A stretch of DNA of 32,842 bases from positions 1 to 32,842 of the IMG/VR virus record IMGVR_UViG_3300010883_000218; one strand, given 5' to 3'. A program made the translations under genes and the position numbers. The notes beneath the pieces are model-generated. The model was not told where the DNA came from and ran no database searches. It saw only the letters and a program-made list of their open reading frames with translations. Each line of letters starts with the position of its first letter. The stretch's first letter is position 1. This document shows, one piece after another, positions 31,948 through 32,842 of the stretch. Origin of the DNA: a virus.

Positions 31948-32196
31948 TCAGCAGGCGTGCGGACCTTGAATCGGGACTCCGATCTGGCGAATGGAAATGG
32001 AAACCAATTCGTTGACGTGGTACTGCTTTTGTAGCTTGCAGCGTTCCGCGTAGGCAGCGTCGATGGTCTGGGCATCCGAGTCGACAATCTTGCGAACCGT
32101 CCCGCCGTGGCAGCCGTGGCGAAGTTCAAGGTCGTGGTAGAATTTTGCGGTCATCTTGGTGGCTCCGTTTTCGTCGATGTATGTTTCGAGGGTCAT
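31948..32196 (-). CDS. Small hypothetical protein
   Basis: The ATG at 32196 with AAGGATTCCCC upstream gives 82 residues. The middle has KFYHDLELRHGCHGGTVRKI, then a helical DAAYAERCKLQKQYHV and a beta strand ELVSISIRQIGV. No family recognised. Two His and three Cys residues do not form a clear metal motif. Confidence 0.6.
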   Translation of the reverse strand: MTLETYIDENGATKMTAKFYHDLELRHGCHGGTVRKIVDSDAQTIDAAYAERCKLQKQYHVNELVSISIRQIGVPIQGPHAC

Positions 32197-32224
32197 CAGG
32201 GGAATCCTTGGATCAGACGGTGAA

Positions 32225-32251
32225 GGAAAAGGGCGGGGACCATCCCCGCCC
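32225..32251 (-). terminator. Rho-independent terminator on the - strand
   Basis: On the - strand GGGCGGGGA and TCCCCGCCC form a 9-base-pair hairpin with a 3-base loop, followed by TTTTCC. It lies 13 bases past the stop of the 160-residue gene and may reduce read-through into the genes further left. Confidence 0.7.
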
Positions 32252-32264
32252 AGCGGCGGCAGTC

Positions 32265-32747
32265 TCAGTAAGCGTAGAGTTCGGAGTCGGTCGGCTCTCG
32301 GCCCAACTCGGCGATCAGCTTCCGCATGGAGCGGTTCAGGATGGTCGCTTTGCGTCGGGCAGCGGCCCGGCTGATTTCACCGTCGCAGTGCAGGTTCTCT
32401 GGGGACAAGGCGTTGTCGACGTTGCGAATGTCTCGCAGGATGTTCTCGTCCGGTCGCTTGTGCCGGAAGACAACCTTGGCCTTCGGGGTCTTGCCCTTGC
32501 CATCCGTGAGGTTGGTCACAAGGTCTGCCGCTGACCCGGTGAGCAACTCGGTGGCTCTGTCGCTGGCCGGGGTGACCATGCTATGGGGGACCGTCCAGAC
32601 GGTGCCGACAGCGTAGTCTCGTTTGGTCCCGCGAGATTCGAGGGTTCGGACCTTGTAGGTCTTGCGGTTGACCTTGGTGATTTCGCCGAAAGTCTTCTCT
32701 CCGTTGAGGCGTCCGAAGTAAACTTTGTCGTTGATTTTGTAGGTCAT
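32265..32747 (-). CDS. Hypothetical protein with N-terminal beta-barrel-like segment
   Basis: The ATG at 32747 with AAAGGATTCC upstream gives 160 residues. The first 55 residues (INDKVYFGRLNGEKTFGEI, KVNRKTYKVRTLE) look like a small SH3- or Tudor-like beta barrel that often binds nucleic acid. The C-terminal part has a basic helix (SRAAARRKATILNRSMRKLI) and a terminal EPTDSELYAY. No family name can be given. It is followed directly by a terminator. Confidence 0.65.
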   Translation of the reverse strand: MTYKINDKVYFGRLNGEKTFGEITKVNRKTYKVRTLESRGTKRDYAVGTVWTVPHSMVTPASDRATELLTGSAADLVTNLTDGKGKTPKAKVVFRHKRPDENILRDIRNVDNALSPENLHCDGEISRAAARRKATILNRSMRKLIAELGREPTDSELYAY

Positions 32748-32751
32748 GTTT

Positions 32752-32761
32752 GGAATCCTTT
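32752..32761 (-). promoter_or_regulatory. Shared AAGGATTCC-type ribosome-binding leader
   Basis: The sequence AAAGGATTCC is 4-5 bases before the ATG here. Close matches precede the starts at 31382 (31387-31396), 31646 (AAAGGATTTTCC, 31648-31659) and 32196 (32201-32209), but not that at 30849. AAAGGA is the Shine-Dalgarno part; the constant TTCC is not needed for base pairing with 16S rRNA. Confidence 0.5.
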
Positions 32762-32819
32762 GGGGGCTGGAGTGAGTGGAGTGGGCGGGGACAACCCCCG
32801 CCCGAAGGCGTCGGGGGCT

Positions 32820-32842
32820 TTAGATGGTGAGCAGGTTCTCCA
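32820..32842 (-). CDS. 3' end of a further - strand gene (partial)
   Basis: On the - strand the last bases read as codons for E-N-L-L-T-I followed by TAA at 32822-32820. This fits the end of another gene of the leftward block extending past the right edge. Too short to identify. The 72 bases between this stop and the next start hold a GC-rich hairpin. Confidence 0.35.

Overview
This window looks like the tail-and-accessory end of a large contractile-tailed phage (myovirus-type) or a prophage of one. The evidence is a run of recognisable T4/P2-type baseplate genes in a standard late order. The host cannot be named from the sequence. The code is standard, composition is moderately GC-rich, and genes are packed with 1-4 base start/stop overlaps. 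No tRNA, integrase, CRISPR array or rRNA was seen.

Layout. Bases 1-9390, all on the + strand, hold the tail core: a gp26-like zinc-ribbon assembly protein, a small overlapping ORF that may be reached by frameshifting, the tape measure, a probable tube initiator, a gp53-like LysM wedge protein, a gp27/gpD-like hub, a gp5/gpV-like spike, gp25 and gp6/gpJ. Bases 9391-20189 hold three fibre genes. Two of them (379 and 2950 aa) start with the same gpI/gp7-like wedge domain, and all three carry long cysteine arrays built on the tetrad C-[E/Q]-x-x. The 2950-residue protein also carries LamG-like, FG-GAP-like, triplicated beta-rich, DNRLRE-like and CBM-like adhesin domains. Bases 20194-29081 are a modification island: two small Cys-cluster proteins, a membrane protein, a radical SAM/SPASM enzyme, an FkbM methyltransferase, four probable glycosyltransferases, a double methyltransferase-fold protein and a PAPS-type sulfotransferase. 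A further tail-type structural gene (29090) and a secreted protein (29702) close the + strand run, which ends at two rho-independent terminators. Bases 30421-32842 are a convergent - strand block of small phage-type proteins, most with a shared AAGGATT-type ribosome-binding leader.

How it may work together. The main hypothesis is that the Cys-rich fibres are post-translationally modified during virion assembly. The radical SAM/SPASM enzyme would install thioether cross-links between cysteines and Glu/Gln or nearby residues, in the manner of QhpD/PapB-type enzymes. The FkbM, glycosyltransferase and sulfotransferase genes would decorate the fibre with a methylated, sulfated glycan. Co-transcription with the fibre genes and the shared ~75-95 residue module just before the Cys arrays in both wedge-fibre proteins fit this idea. 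No substrate is proven by the sequence, and disulfide or metal-binding explanations remain open. All family assignments are by reading motifs and gene order; no database search was run.
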